Of a stretch of DNA of 25,216 nucleotides, positions 7,851 to 15,265 are shown piece after piece. The position numbers were made by a program, and so were the translations under genes. A model generated the notes under the pieces. That model was not told the DNA's origin, did not search any database, and saw only the letters and a list, made by a program, of their open reading frames with translations. Positions within the stretch are counted from its first letter, which is position 1; every line of letters starts with the position of its first letter. Source of the stretch: JBDTMC01 sp039934475 (GTDB lineage Bacteria; Acidobacteriota; Terriglobia; Bryobacterales; Bryobacteraceae); contig JBDTMC010000053.1 of the NCBI GenBank assembly GCA_039934475.1, positions 1-25,216 of the forward strand, read 5' to 3'.

Positions 7851-10800
7851 CTAGTTACGGGTAATGGTCTCGTGAAGGTTGAGAATGGCGCGCGCCACCG
7901 TGGTCATGGCGGCGAGGTCCGCGGGAGGCAACGCCGCAACGGGTGATTCGCCGACATGAACGAAGCTCTTCGCATCGGCAGGCGCGGCACGAAATCGCTT
8001 GAGGTTCTGCCGATACAGGTTGCTGAGGATTTTACGCTCATCCGGCGCCGGAGTGCGCCCCAGCGCGCGCTGGAAGGCCCAGTCGATGCGGCGCCCCACC
8101 GTAGAACCGCCCTGCTGCAGAATGTTCTGGGCGAAAACGCGCGCGGCTTCGAGATAGATAGGATCGTTCAACAGCACAAGCGCCTGTAGAGGCGTATTCG
8201 AATTGGTCCGGTTGACGGTGCACTCCTCACGCGAAGGCGCATCAAAGGTGGCGAGGCTGGGATGAAGGAAGCTGCGCTGCCAAAACGTATAGAGTCCGCG
8301 CCGGTGTTGGTCATCGCCGCGGCTGGTGGGGTATTCGCGTTTCGGGTAGTTCAGCGCCGCGAGATAGCCATCCGGTTCAGGTGGCCTCACACTGGGACCG
8401 CCGAACCGCTCGGCGAGTAAACCTGAAACGGAGAGGGCGACGTCGTGCACGCTCTCAGCATCGACGCGGAAGCGCTCCTGACGGGCGAGTAGGCGATTGG
8501 TCGGGTCTTTAGCATCAATTTGCGGCGTGCTGGTGGAGGTTTGGCGATAGGTCTGGCTGGTGACGATGGTGCGCAGCAGGTGCTTGATGTCCCAAGGGTG
8601 CGCGCCTGCGGCTTGATACTGCGGTTGCATGAACTCCGCAGCCAGCCAGTCCAAGAGTTCCGGATTGACAGGCCATTCTCCCTGTGAACCGAGGTCGTCC
8701 AATGCTTTGGAGAGGCCGATTCCGAAGAGCTGCCGCCACATGCGGTTGACGAAGACACGCGCGGTGAGTGGGTTTTCGGATGACACCAGCCAGTTGGCCA
8801 AATCGAGCCTGGTGGCGCGTCCTCCGCCGGTTTGCACTTTGCCCAGAAAGCGAGGGATCGCGGGTTCGACGATCTCGCCCGATTCGTCCATGAAATTGCC
8901 GCGGGCCAGCACTCGCGTGACGCGCGGCTCAGTGGATTCAGTGACAAGAACGCGTGGGATGGCGGCGTCGAGAAGGTCCATTTTCGCTTGCAAGGAAGCA
9001 AGCTGGGCAACAAGCGGCTGATCTTCCGCAGAACTCCACTGGAAGAACTTCTCGACGGCCTTTTCTTGCTCAGCATTGCGATCGGCCACGGGGATCCGGA
9101 GAGCTTTCAACACCTCGGACGGCACTCCGTGGTTGGGGGTATCGGGAGGACGCGGCCCTACGGTGTCGCGGCCGGGCCAGGAGTACTCAGCTGACGAGAG
9201 CGCCACCCGGAAGCGTCCCAGAGTGGCCCGCCGGTATTCGGAATCATGGTGGAGACGAACGGTGAAGACCGATGCCGCGTCAGTGGTAACCGCTTGTCCA
9301 AAACGAAGGGCAAGGAAGATGTTTCGGCCTTCCCCGTACGTGAACATGCCCCAGGCAGTCTTGGGATCGCCGTCTACGGCCGCCATGGCAGGCGTCTCCA
9401 GCGACTTATCATTGATGGACGAATTGGCCAGTGTGAGAGGGATCTTCCCTATTCCTGACACGTCCACATCGGCTTCTGAAATCGCCAGTCTGTCGGAACC
9501 GCGGGCGACGCGTGCTCCGGGCAGCGTGTCGTCCTGAGGCACTTCCAACCCGAAGGCAGTCCATGTGCCGGGGCCGGGCTTGAAGGTGACCGTGTACGTA
9601 TCGTTATCTGGATTCGCGCCCGAAGCAACGATCAGACCGAGGCCCGGATGGCGTTCGGTATTGAGAGAGCCACGGTAGTCGTAAGTGCTCTCCACGGGCT
9701 CTTGGTTGTAGATTTTTAGAGTGACGCCCGAGGCAGAGCGTGCGGTGAGGGGCGTTTGGAACTTCCAGTTCAGGCGCCCCGCCTCATAGTCGGCGAGCAC
9801 TCTCTTCTCCCATGCAAACTGCGCATCACTAAACTTCTCTGGGCGCCGATCGAGGTTCTTTTGGGCAGCCTCCAATCTCTGCGTCAAGTCCTCCGAGGCT
9901 TGCTTTTGCTCCGCCGAGGGAAGCGCGACTTTGGTGCCCCATGCTGCGGGTCCGCGATCCTGCATGAAGCCGGTCTCCTGAATGTCGGCGAAGAACGCCT
10001 TCATCGAGTAGAAGTCTTTCGCGGTGAAGGGATCGAACTTGTGATCATGGCATTCGGCGCAGCCCATGGTGCTGCCCAGCCAAACGGCGCTTGTGGTTCG
10101 TACGCGGTCAGCGCCATATTTCGCCAGATACTCCAAGGGCTGGATGCCGCCTTCCGCGGAGGTCCTGATGAGGCGATTATAGGCGGAGGCGATCTTCTGC
10201 TCCGTGCTGCTTGCGGGCAGCAGGTCGCCCGCGAGTTGCTCACGCGTGAATACGTCGAAGGGCTTGTTGTCGCGGAACGAACGGAGCACGTAGTCGCGAT
10301 AAGGCCAGGTGGGAATCGGGTTATCGCCATGGAAACCACAGGTGTCGGCGTAGCGGACGGAGTCGAGCCAAAGCATGGTCTGCTTTTCGGCGTAGCCCGG
10401 TGAGGCGAGGAGCCGATCGACGATCTTGGGATACGCGTCGGCGGAAGAGTCGGTAAGGAATGCGGCCACATCTTGGGGGGTGGGCGGCAATCCCGTGAGG
10501 TCGAGTGTGACGCGACGGATCAGCGTGCGTTTATCGGTCTGAGGTGAGGGCGTGAGGCCCTCGCGCGCCAGGCGCGCCTGGATGAACGCATCGATGGGAT
10601 TCGGGTCCGCGGCCACAACTTCGGGAGGCACGGGCCGCGTCACCTTCGCATACGCCCAGTGGCCTTCGTACTTAGCACCCTCAGCCACCCACCGCCGAAT
10701 AGTTTCTTTTTGAGGCGCAGTGAGTTCCTTGTGAACGAAGGCCGGCGGCATGATTTTAGCCGGATTCGTCGCGAAGACTCGAACGATGATGGCGCTCTGC

Positions 10801-11039
10801 TCAGGGTCCCCCGGCACGATTGGCGTCGCGCCGGACTTGGTCTTCTTCAGTGCCTCTTCGCGAATATCCAGACGCAGACCGGCCATGCGGCTGCTCTTGT
10901 CCGGCCCATGGCAGCGAAAGCAGGTATCGGACATGATAGGCCGGATGTCCTTGTTGAAACTGATTTCGGCCCATACCTGCGGGGCGGCGACAGCCAGCGC
11001 GAGCAGGGCTGCTGGAGCTAGATAATTTGAACGGTGCAT
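7851..11039 (-). CDS. PSCyt1 / DUF1549 / PSD1 (DUF1553) multidomain cytochrome-like protein
   Basis: A large exported protein of 1062 residues. A signal peptide (YLAPAALLALAVAAPQVWA) is followed by a planctomycete cytochrome-C-like domain with CFRCH at 40-44 and a PGDPEQSAII...MPP pattern. Next comes DUF1549 (about 140-350), which contains a second CxxCH motif, CAECHDHKFDPF, at 327-331. A middle region of about 380-640 looks like a beta-rich, carbohydrate-binding-like domain. DUF1553 (about 735-1010) follows with NPLTARVFVNRMWRQLFG and NTPLQALVLLNDP. The start has a strong GGGAGG Shine-Dalgarno sequence just upstream. It heads a two-gene operon with DUF1501. It probably binds c-type haem in the periplasm, but electron partners and substrate are unknown. 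Confidence 0.92.
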   Translation of the reverse strand: MHRSNYLAPAALLALAVAAPQVWAEISFNKDIRPIMSDTCFRCHGPDKSSRMAGLRLDIREEALKKTKSGATPIVPGDPEQSAIIVRVFATNPAKIMPPAFVHKELTAPQKETIRRWVAEGAKYEGHWAYAKVTRPVPPEVVAADPNPIDAFIQARLAREGLTPSPQTDKRTLIRRVTLDLTGLPPTPQDVAAFLTDSSADAYPKIVDRLLASPGYAEKQTMLWLDSVRYADTCGFHGDNPIPTWPYRDYVLRSFRDNKPFDVFTREQLAGDLLPASSTEQKIASAYNRLIRTSAEGGIQPLEYLAKYGADRVRTTSAVWLGSTMGCAECHDHKFDPFTAKDFYSMKAFFADIQETGFMQDRGPAAWGTKVALPSAEQKQASEDLTQRLEAAQKNLDRRPEKFSDAQFAWEKRVLADYEAGRLNWKFQTPLTARSASGVTLKIYNQEPVESTYDYRGSLNTERHPGLGLIVASGANPDNDTYTVTFKPGPGTWTAFGLEVPQDDTLPGARVARGSDRLAISEADVDVSGIGKIPLTLANSSINDKSLETPAMAAVDGDPKTAWGMFTYGEGRNIFLALRFGQAVTTDAASVFTVRLHHDSEYRRATLGRFRVALSSAEYSWPGRDTVGPRPPDTPNHGVPSEVLKALRIPVADRNAEQEKAVEKFFQWSSAEDQPLVAQLASLQAKMDLLDAAIPRVLVTESTEPRVTRVLARGNFMDESGEIVEPAIPRFLGKVQTGGGRATRLDLANWLVSSENPLTARVFVNRMWRQLFGIGLSKALDDLGSQGEWPVNPELLDWLAAEFMQPQYQAAGAHPWDIKHLLRTIVTSQTYRQTSTSTPQIDAKDPTNRLLARQERFRVDAESVHDVALSVSGLLAERFGGPSVRPPEPDGYLAALNYPKREYPTSRGDDQHRRGLYTFWQRSFLHPSLATFDAPSREECTVNRTNSNTPLQALVLLNDPIYLEAARVFAQNILQQGGSTVGRRIDWAFQRALGRTPAPDERKILSNLYRQNLKRFRAAPADAKSFVHVGESPVAALPPADLAAMTTVARAILNLHETITRN

Positions 11040-11163
11040 GAGGTCCCTCCCGTTTGAGCGGCGTGCTCAAAGCCGGGTGTTCACTAGTGTAATCGTTCGG
11101 CGCGCACTCAATACCGGCTATAACTCTTTGCGATGCCAGCAGCGCTGTGCTTCAATTGGGCTG

Positions 11164-12243
11164 ATGACGCGCACGATGACCGACGGCCGGCGCCGGCTGA
11201 TTCTGGCCAGCATCTTTGTGGTGCTGCTGGTGAGTGGTTATGGGTTAGCGACCGCGCAGGGGCGTCCCGCACGAGTGAGGGCACTGCTGACAGAGGAAGG
11301 GCAGCACGTGGTGTTCGACAGGTTTACCTGGCAGTTCCGCGAACTGACGAAGCAGATTCCTCCGGACCAACCGTGGCCAACGGGTGAAGATCTGCAGAAT
11401 TCTCTGTCGAAACATGGACTGAAAGACGGTGCGCCTGAGCAGGCTATTCCAGTCCCCGCGGAGATTGAGCGCGATGTCTACCTGGTGGGGCAGGACCACG
11501 TAAGCAACCTGACGTACCTCATCGACTGTGGGCAGGAAGGTGTCGCCATCATCGATCCCACCTATGAATCGGAGTTCGAACGCACGGTGGCCAACGTTGA
11601 AAAATGCGGTTATTCGCGATCGCAAATTAAATGGGTCTTGAACACGCACTGCCACGTCGATCACGCCATGGCGGACAGTAAATTTCGCGCCTTGGGTGCG
11701 CAGATTCTGGTTCCGGAGTACGACGCGGATGCCGTGGAAAAGGGATCGCGCATTACGGCGTACTACCTGATTCCCGGAGTGACGAGTTTCCCGAAGTCCA
11801 AAGTGGACCGGCGGCTGTCGGATGGCCAAGAACTTCGCCTGGGCAACAAGCTACTGCATGTGATCCACACTCCCGGGCACACTCCTGGATCGGCTTCCTT
11901 TCTGCTTCAGGCGGGCGATAGGAATCTCTTGTTCTCCGGCGACACGGTGCTCTATGACAACCGCCTGGGATGGCAGGGGAATCCCTACGCGGACAACGAG
12001 AGATATCTGACTTCCCTCAAGAAATTGGCTTCGTTTCGTTTGGCCGAGCCACATTTTCAATGGGACGTTCTACTACCGGGACACGGGGCCATCTCCATGG
12101 ATAAGGCGTATATGGATGTGCAAAAAGCACGCGACACAGTGGAAGCCGACCTGGCCGCGGGCCGCGAGGTGGAGTCGGTTCCGTTCGCAACTCCGACCTA
12201 TCGAAAATTGATGTACGGGCGCCCAGCGGTGAAAGTGAGATAA
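11164..12243 (+). CDS. Exported metallo-beta-lactamase-fold hydrolase (subclass B3-like)
   Basis: A protein of 359 residues. An N-terminal membrane/signal segment (RRRLILASIFVVLLVSGYG) ends near ATAQG. A family-variable stretch follows, then the MBL core. HCHVDH at 162-167 supplies the two zinc sites, HTPGHTPGS supplies the next ligand (His near 239), FSGDTVLYDN supplies the bridging Asp, and LPGHGAIS supplies the last His. The fold and export resemble subclass B3 beta-lactamases, but many relatives are lactonases or other hydrolases, so I do not claim antibiotic resistance. The frame is open from 11038, but ATG 11164 (or 11176) places the signal peptide correctly; the longer form would overlap the divergent gene and lacks a signal. 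It runs 11 nt before the PIG-L gene. Confidence 0.82.
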   Translation: MTRTMTDGRRRLILASIFVVLLVSGYGLATAQGRPARVRALLTEEGQHVVFDRFTWQFRELTKQIPPDQPWPTGEDLQNSLSKHGLKDGAPEQAIPVPAEIERDVYLVGQDHVSNLTYLIDCGQEGVAIIDPTYESEFERTVANVEKCGYSRSQIKWVLNTHCHVDHAMADSKFRALGAQILVPEYDADAVEKGSRITAYYLIPGVTSFPKSKVDRRLSDGQELRLGNKLLHVIHTPGHTPGSASFLLQAGDRNLLFSGDTVLYDNRLGWQGNPYADNERYLTSLKKLASFRLAEPHFQWDVLLPGHGAISMDKAYMDVQKARDTVEADLAAGREVESVPFATPTYRKLMYGRPAVKVR

Positions 12244-12254
12244 TCGCGCTGATT

Positions 12255-13046
12255 ATGCGCAATGCTCTTGCCCTCCTTCTTTTAGTGGCGACCTGGGCTT
12301 TCGCGGCCGCCAAGCCGACGCTCCTCGCCGTATTCGCGCATCCCGACGATGAGACAGTGGTGGGACCGTTGCTGGCCAAGTACGCCAAAGAAGGTTACAC
12401 GGTCCATCTGCTGACGCTGACTGCGGGTCAACTGGGTACCGCGCCGCATGCCAAAATCCCCGCCGGCGATGCGCTCGCTGCGGCACGAACGAAGGAACTG
12501 GCCTGCGCCGCGGAGAAACTAGGCCTCAGCGGCCACACGCTTCTCGGATTCAAAGACCAGGGTTTTGCTGTCGGATGGGCGGCCGAACCCATGAACGAGG
12601 CCGCCAACAACGTACGCGAAGCCATCAACAGGCTCCATCCGGACGTCCTTCTGACGTGGGGACCCGACGGAGGCACCGGCCACCCGGATCACCGCACAGC
12701 CAGCAATATCACGACACAGGCGTTCCAAGAGCGATCATTGTTAAAGGCACCGCCGAAGAAGTTGTACTACGTGGTGTTCCCCGACATGCCGGATGCCCCC
12801 GGTGAGATGGCCAAGGGCCGCAAGGTCAGCGCCGAGTTCATAACCACGGAGGTGGATGGCGGGCAGTATATTGAAAAGGCGTATGCGGGTGTGAAGTGTC
12901 ACCAGTCGCAGTGGACTGCGGAGACGATGGCGGGCTTTCGCACCATGCTGGAGGCGCGAAAGGGCATCGTAATGCTGCGGCTCGCTCTCTCGACCGTTGG
13001 AATGCCCACCGTGCGCGAGAGAGATATTTTCGAACGCATCCAGTAA
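12255..13046 (+). CDS. PIG-L family deacetylase (LmbE-like), exported
   Basis: Zinc-dependent N-deacetylase of 263 residues of the LmbE/PIG-L family, which removes acetyl groups from N-acetylglucosamine-type sugars. A signal peptide (ALALLLLVATWAFAAAK) leads into the diagnostic AHPDDE at 28-33, with two metal ligands and the catalytic Asp. HPDH at 143-146 gives the third metal ligand. The protein ends with a short region carrying CHQSQW, as in exported PIG-L proteins of Acidobacteria. It starts 11 nt after the MBL gene and is probably co-transcribed with it. Export argues for cell-wall or environmental amino sugars rather than mycothiol-like thiols. The exact substrate cannot be read. Confidence 0.88.
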   Translation: MRNALALLLLVATWAFAAAKPTLLAVFAHPDDETVVGPLLAKYAKEGYTVHLLTLTAGQLGTAPHAKIPAGDALAAARTKELACAAEKLGLSGHTLLGFKDQGFAVGWAAEPMNEAANNVREAINRLHPDVLLTWGPDGGTGHPDHRTASNITTQAFQERSLLKAPPKKLYYVVFPDMPDAPGEMAKGRKVSAEFITTEVDGGQYIEKAYAGVKCHQSQWTAETMAGFRTMLEARKGIVMLRLALSTVGMPTVRERDIFERIQ

Positions 13047-13106
13047 CTTTGTCGTGCGCAAGTACTTATTTTCCTGCTTTAATCAGCTAACCCCTTGATG
13101 CGTCTT

Positions 13107-13122
13107 TGGCGATGCGATTGCA
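13107..13122 (+). promoter_or_regulatory. Sigma-54 promoter (-24/-12) for csbD-like gene
   Basis: TGGCGATGCGATTGCA matches the sigma-54 consensus TGGCAC-N5-TTGC at TGGC (-24) and TTGCA (-12), with GG and GC exactly 10 nt apart. The predicted start is near 13133, giving a leader of about 55 nt, longer than at the sister sites. It is one of five exact TGGC-N8-TGCA sites in this window placed before small stress genes. Confidence 0.75.
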
Positions 13123-13187
13123 CAAGCATTTCTGGCCCAGGCGCACAAGGCACCAGCGGCCATTACCAAAGCAAAGGAGTTTGATAC

Positions 13188-13469
13188 ATGAACAATGACA
13201 TTCTTGCGGGTAACTGGAAACAGATGAAGGGAAAAGTAAAAGAGCAGTGGGGGAAATTGACCGACGACGATCTGGACGTTGCGGAGGGTCGCCGAGACCA
13301 AATACTCGGTAAGATCCAAGAGCGCTACGGCATCGCGAAGGACGAAGCCGAGCGGCAACTCAAGGCCTTCGAGGATCAACACTCCAACGTGACGTCCCCA
13401 CGCTCATACATCGAAGAGGGGCAGAGCTCATTGCATTGCCCCTCACTGTCGGACGTTTGGATTTGCTAA
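13188..13469 (+). CDS. CsbD family stress protein with unusual C-terminal tail
   Basis: A small hydrophilic protein of 93 residues. Residues 1-65 are a clear CsbD domain (NNDILAGNWKQMKGKVKEQW, then GRRDQILGKIQERYGIAKDEAE), a four-helix stress protein of unknown biochemistry. In Bacillus csbD belongs to the sigma-B general stress regulon. AGGAG at 13175-13179 sits 8 nt before the ATG. Typical CsbD proteins stop at about 60-70 residues, near AFEDQH here. The extra 25 or so residues contain a perfect hairpin at DNA level (13416-13444) and a Cys-containing end, so they may be weakly constrained read-through into a terminator. The stop overlaps the convergent stress gene by 4 nt (13466-13469). The gene has its own sigma-54 promoter. 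Confidence 0.88.
   Translation: MNNDILAGNWKQMKGKVKEQWGKLTDDDLDVAEGRRDQILGKIQERYGIAKDEAERQLKAFEDQHSNVTSPRSYIEEGQSSLHCPSLSDVWIC
13416..13444. terminator. Hairpin between convergent csbD-like and YflT-like genes
   Basis: GAGGGGCA (13416-13423) and TGCCCCTC (13437-13444) form a perfect 8-bp stem with a 13-nt loop. On the - strand it begins 21 nt past the stop of the YflT/DUF3341-like gene, a usual terminator position. On the + strand it lies inside the last 18 codons of the CsbD frame. There is no long T-tract on either side, so termination efficiency is uncertain; it may act in both directions. Confidence 0.55.
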
Positions 13470-14032
13470 ACCGTGGAAGCAGAGCGCGGCATAGGCTTAT
13501 CGCTCTTCGAGTAATCGGCTGCGGCTTCGCCCGCCGAAGAGATGTCGCCGGCGCCAGTGCGCTCCATGATGTCCTTGGCGCGCTTTACCCAGTCGCTGTC
13601 GTCGCAGTGAACGGAGAGAAGAATGCCGCCTTCCCTAATGCGGCCTTCATACCGTTTGGCTTCATACTCCGGCACCCCTAGGCCGGCCAAGGCGCCGAGC
13701 AAGCCGCCGGTAACGGCGCCCGCTCCTGCCCCGGCCAAAGACGCCATGATGGGACCCGCGGCGATGAAGGGGCCAACGCCGGGTATGGCGAGCGAACCGA
13801 TGCCCACCAGCCAACCTAACGCTCCGCCCAGCAGTACGCCCGATGCAACGCCCAAGGCCGCTCCTTCTGGAGCTTTCGTGTTCTTCTCATGGGCGAAGTC
13901 CTTGGTTCCAACGTTTTCCGGGAACAATGCGGAGATGTCCGTGTTTCGAAACCCCGCGTTGCGCAACGCATCCACGCCATTGGAGATATCGGCGCGAGTC
14001 CGATAGATTCCGAGTACTGATGTATTTGCCAT
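13466..14032 (-). CDS. YflT/DUF3341-like stress membrane protein
   Basis: A protein of 188 residues. The N-terminal part (TSVLGIYRTRADISNGVDAL, then GFRNTDISALFPE) matches the YflT general-stress-17M style of domain. The middle, about residues 60-125, is a Gly/Ala-rich hydrophobic hairpin (GVASGVLLGGALGWLVGIG, then AGAGAGAVTGGLLGALAG) that probably inserts in a membrane. The C-terminal part is a ferredoxin-like GGILLSVHCDD segment ending in a DISSAGEA tail, seen in many acidobacterial and proteobacterial relatives. ATG 14032 is chosen over an upstream extension because GAGGAG lies 8-9 nt before it and the conserved domain starts there. It is the only small stress gene here without a clear sigma-54 site at the standard distance; a weaker candidate lies at 14156-14171. 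Confidence 0.8.
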   Translation of the reverse strand: MANTSVLGIYRTRADISNGVDALRNAGFRNTDISALFPENVGTKDFAHEKNTKAPEGAALGVASGVLLGGALGWLVGIGSLAIPGVGPFIAAGPIMASLAGAGAGAVTGGLLGALAGLGVPEYEAKRYEGRIREGGILLSVHCDDSDWVKRAKDIMERTGAGDISSAGEAAADYSKSDKPMPRSASTV

Positions 14033-14155
14033 TCTGTTAGTTCTCCTCTGTTTTCGAGATTCGCTATCAAATCGATTTACGATCTTTTCCTGTCTACAGT
14101 AGCTGCAGCTTTTTGCAGGATTGAGTCGCGTGAGGGGTACATCTCGGGGCCACGG

Positions 14156-14171
14156 AGCATTCAAGCGGCCG
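14156..14171 (-). promoter_or_regulatory. Weak sigma-54 promoter candidate for the YflT-like gene
   Basis: On the - strand the sequence reads CGGCCGCTTGAATGCT. It has GG and GC with the required 10-nt spacing, GGC at -24 and TGCT at -12, but lacks the first T. The predicted leader would be about 114 nt. It overlaps the CCGGTA repeat cluster. It is much weaker than the sister sites and listed only as a candidate. Confidence 0.3.
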
Positions 14172-14192
14172 GTACTTTCTACCGGTTACCGG
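14169..14192. repeat. Three CCGGTA half-sites, possible operator
   Basis: CCGGTA (14169-14174) and TACCGG (14180-14185) form a perfect 6-bp inverted repeat around CTTTC, and a second TACCGG follows at 14187-14192. It lies in the non-coding gap between the YflT-like and Lmo0937-type genes. It could be an activator or repressor site or a small hairpin. No protein can be assigned. Confidence 0.4.
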
Positions 14193-14226
14193 ATCCCTTG
14201 CGTCCTAATACTGATGCGGTTTACGC

Positions 14227-14252
14227 AAGCCGACCATTCCGTTGGCCGGCTT
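14227..14252 (-). terminator. Hairpin downstream of the Lmo0937-type gene
   Basis: AAGCCGACC (14227-14235) pairs with GGCCGGCTT (14244-14252) at 8 of 9 positions around an 8-nt loop. It lies 34 nt past the stop of the 49-residue membrane protein on the - strand. The stem is strong but no T-tract follows, so this is a probable terminator or 3' stabilising hairpin. Confidence 0.45.
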
Positions 14253-14285
14253 CGGGGCATCCATGTGGAACCCAACATCACATGG

Positions 14286-14435
14286 TCAGATCGCCCGCCG
14301 TCCCTGAATCACACGAAGCAGAATGACGACGATGGCGAGGACCAAAAGGATGTGGATAAATCCTCCGACAGTATACGAACTGACCATTCCGAGGAGCCAA
14401 AGCACCAAGAGAATGACGGCAATTGTTTCTAGCAT
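14286..14435 (-). CDS. Lmo0937-family small membrane protein (49 residues)
   Basis: A 49-residue hydrophobic protein with the family pattern start-to-end: LETIAVILLVLWLLGMVSS, then YTVGGFIHILLVLAIVVILL, then a basic tail RVIQGRRAI. Two membrane helices separated by Tyr-Thr-x-Gly-Gly are the hallmark of Lmo0937-type proteins found across many bacteria. The function is unknown, although such genes often sit beside stress genes. An AAAGGA Shine-Dalgarno sequence lies about 9 nt before the ATG. A sigma-54 promoter at 14467-14482 gives a predicted leader of 21 nt. The gene is easily missed because of its length. The opposite strand shows only a meaningless frame. Confidence 0.88.
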   Translation of the reverse strand: MLETIAVILLVLWLLGMVSSYTVGGFIHILLVLAIVVILLRVIQGRRAI

Positions 14436-14466
14436 GTTTTTCTATCCTTTCTCGACTTCGGTCCAT

Positions 14467-14482
14467 TGCACTTTCAAGGCCA
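14467..14482 (-). promoter_or_regulatory. Sigma-54 promoter for the Lmo0937-type gene
   Basis: Read on the - strand the site is TGGCCTTGAAAGTGCA, with exact TGGC (-24) and TGCA (-12) and the required 10 nt between GG and GC. The predicted start is near 14456, which leaves a 21-nt leader with an AAAGGA Shine-Dalgarno sequence. The geometry is almost the same as at the BON and two-helix genes. Confidence 0.82.
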
Positions 14483-14492
14483 AAGGCCTTCG

Positions 14493-14517
14493 CGGGAAAG
14501 TGGGAGTCATTTTCCCG
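14493..14517 (-). terminator. Inverted repeat downstream of the BON gene
   Basis: CGGGAAA (14493-14499) and TTTCCCG (14511-14517) form a 7-bp stem with an 11-nt loop. It lies 83 nt past the BON lipoprotein stop and only 10 nt upstream of the -24 element of the next gene. It could be a terminator protecting that promoter from read-through, or a protein-binding site. There is no T-tract. Confidence 0.35.
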
Positions 14518-14599
14518 GTTCGGACAACGCCGGCCTTCGTGGTTAGAACATTTTGTCTCATTGCGATGGATGGCCGGGATATTTCGAACCGTTCAGCAA

Positions 14600-15154
14600 T
14601 CACTTGGTTGACGTGGCCTTGCGGTCCTTAACGTCGATTTTGTTAACCACTTGCTGGACATTGGGGACGGACGCCGCTACTTTCTCCGCGGAGTGGCGAA
14701 TCTGCTCCGAGGTAACACTTCCGGTAAGCGTCACCACCCCGTTCTTGACTGCTGTGTCGACACGCTTGTCCAGGCGGTTGTGGGCGATCAGGGCGGCTGC
14801 CAGGTTCTTATTGATGGCAGCGTCGAGGTTTGAGTTCACCGCTTTCGCTGTACTCTCCCCGCCGGGCGGCAATACGGCGATCTCATTGGCGACAATCTGC
14901 CCGGGCGCCAACGATTTCGCGATAGTCTCGGCCTGATTCTTCTCCTCTTCCGATGCGACGGTTCCTTTCAGAGTGACAACCGCTTTTACCCGGTCCTGGC
15001 TTACCGTCACGTCTTTGAGGCCAGCTTGCCGTTCGGCGTCATGAACGCTGTCGGCGACAGCCGGCGACTTGTTCGCCGATGCGGTGCATCCCCCGGTTAC
15101 GACCACCGTAAGTAACAGACCAGTCCCCAGAAGTGAGAGCGCTATCTGTTTCAT
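14600..15154 (-). CDS. BON-domain lipoprotein (two BON repeats)
   Basis: A protein of 184 residues. A lipoprotein signal (KQIALSLLGTGLLLTVVVTGGC) places the lipidated Cys at residue 23. Two BON domains follow: one around VTVSQDRVKAVVTLKGTVASEEE and one around VDTAVKNGVVTLTGSVTSEQI, each with the conserved Gly after the third strand. BON proteins such as OsmY and DolP bind phospholipid surfaces and support the outer envelope under osmotic stress. The start is ATG 15154, with AGGAGG 8 nt before it; an in-frame upstream ATG at 15181 lacks this and would bury the signal. Its own sigma-54 promoter lies 33 nt upstream of the ATG. Confidence 0.9.
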   Translation of the reverse strand: MKQIALSLLGTGLLLTVVVTGGCTASANKSPAVADSVHDAERQAGLKDVTVSQDRVKAVVTLKGTVASEEEKNQAETIAKSLAPGQIVANEIAVLPPGGESTAKAVNSNLDAAINKNLAAALIAHNRLDKRVDTAVKNGVVTLTGSVTSEQIRHSAEKVAASVPNVQQVVNKIDVKDRKATSTK

Positions 15155-15186
15155 TTCGTGTCCCTCCTTTGGAACATTCACGGCAA

Positions 15187-15202
15187 TGCATGTTGGGGGC
15201 CA
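15187..15202 (-). promoter_or_regulatory. Sigma-54 promoter for the BON lipoprotein gene
   Basis: Read on the - strand the site is TGGCCCCCAACATGCA, with exact TGGC and TGCA and correct GG-N10-GC spacing. The predicted start is near 15176, giving a 22-nt leader that holds the AAAGGAGGG ribosome-binding site. This is one of the best placed of the sister promoters. Confidence 0.85.
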
Positions 15203-15265
15203 TTATTTAGGAAGGAAGCAGGCTGTCCACCAGAAACGGACGGCCCCCCGGCGGATCTAGTATTC

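Noticed and set aside
8387..9076. Open frame of 229 codons on the - strand
   Set aside because: It is a second frame inside the PSD1 gene on the same strand; the Ser/Arg-rich translation is typical of an out-of-frame reading.
11038..11163. 42-residue N-terminal extension of the MBL protein
   Set aside because: It would start inside the divergent gene's start codon and hide the signal peptide. ATG 11164 is more natural.
14476..14490. Perfect 6-bp hairpin AAGGCC-AAA-GGCCTT
   Set aside because: It overlaps the -24 element of the Lmo0937-type promoter and has no T-tract. The promoter reading explains the position better than a terminator.
13023..14589. Shared word GATATTTCGAAC (14578-14589) and GATATTTTCGAAC (13023-13035) upstream of two sigma-54 promoters as enhancer sites
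   Set aside because: The copies differ in length and orientation, one lies in coding sequence, and I find no copy near the other four promoters.
15170..15185. TGGAACATTCACGGCA on the + strand as a sigma-54 promoter for the proline-rich ORF
   Set aside because: The spacing is right but both elements are poor, and it overlaps the start region of the much better BON promoter on the other strand.
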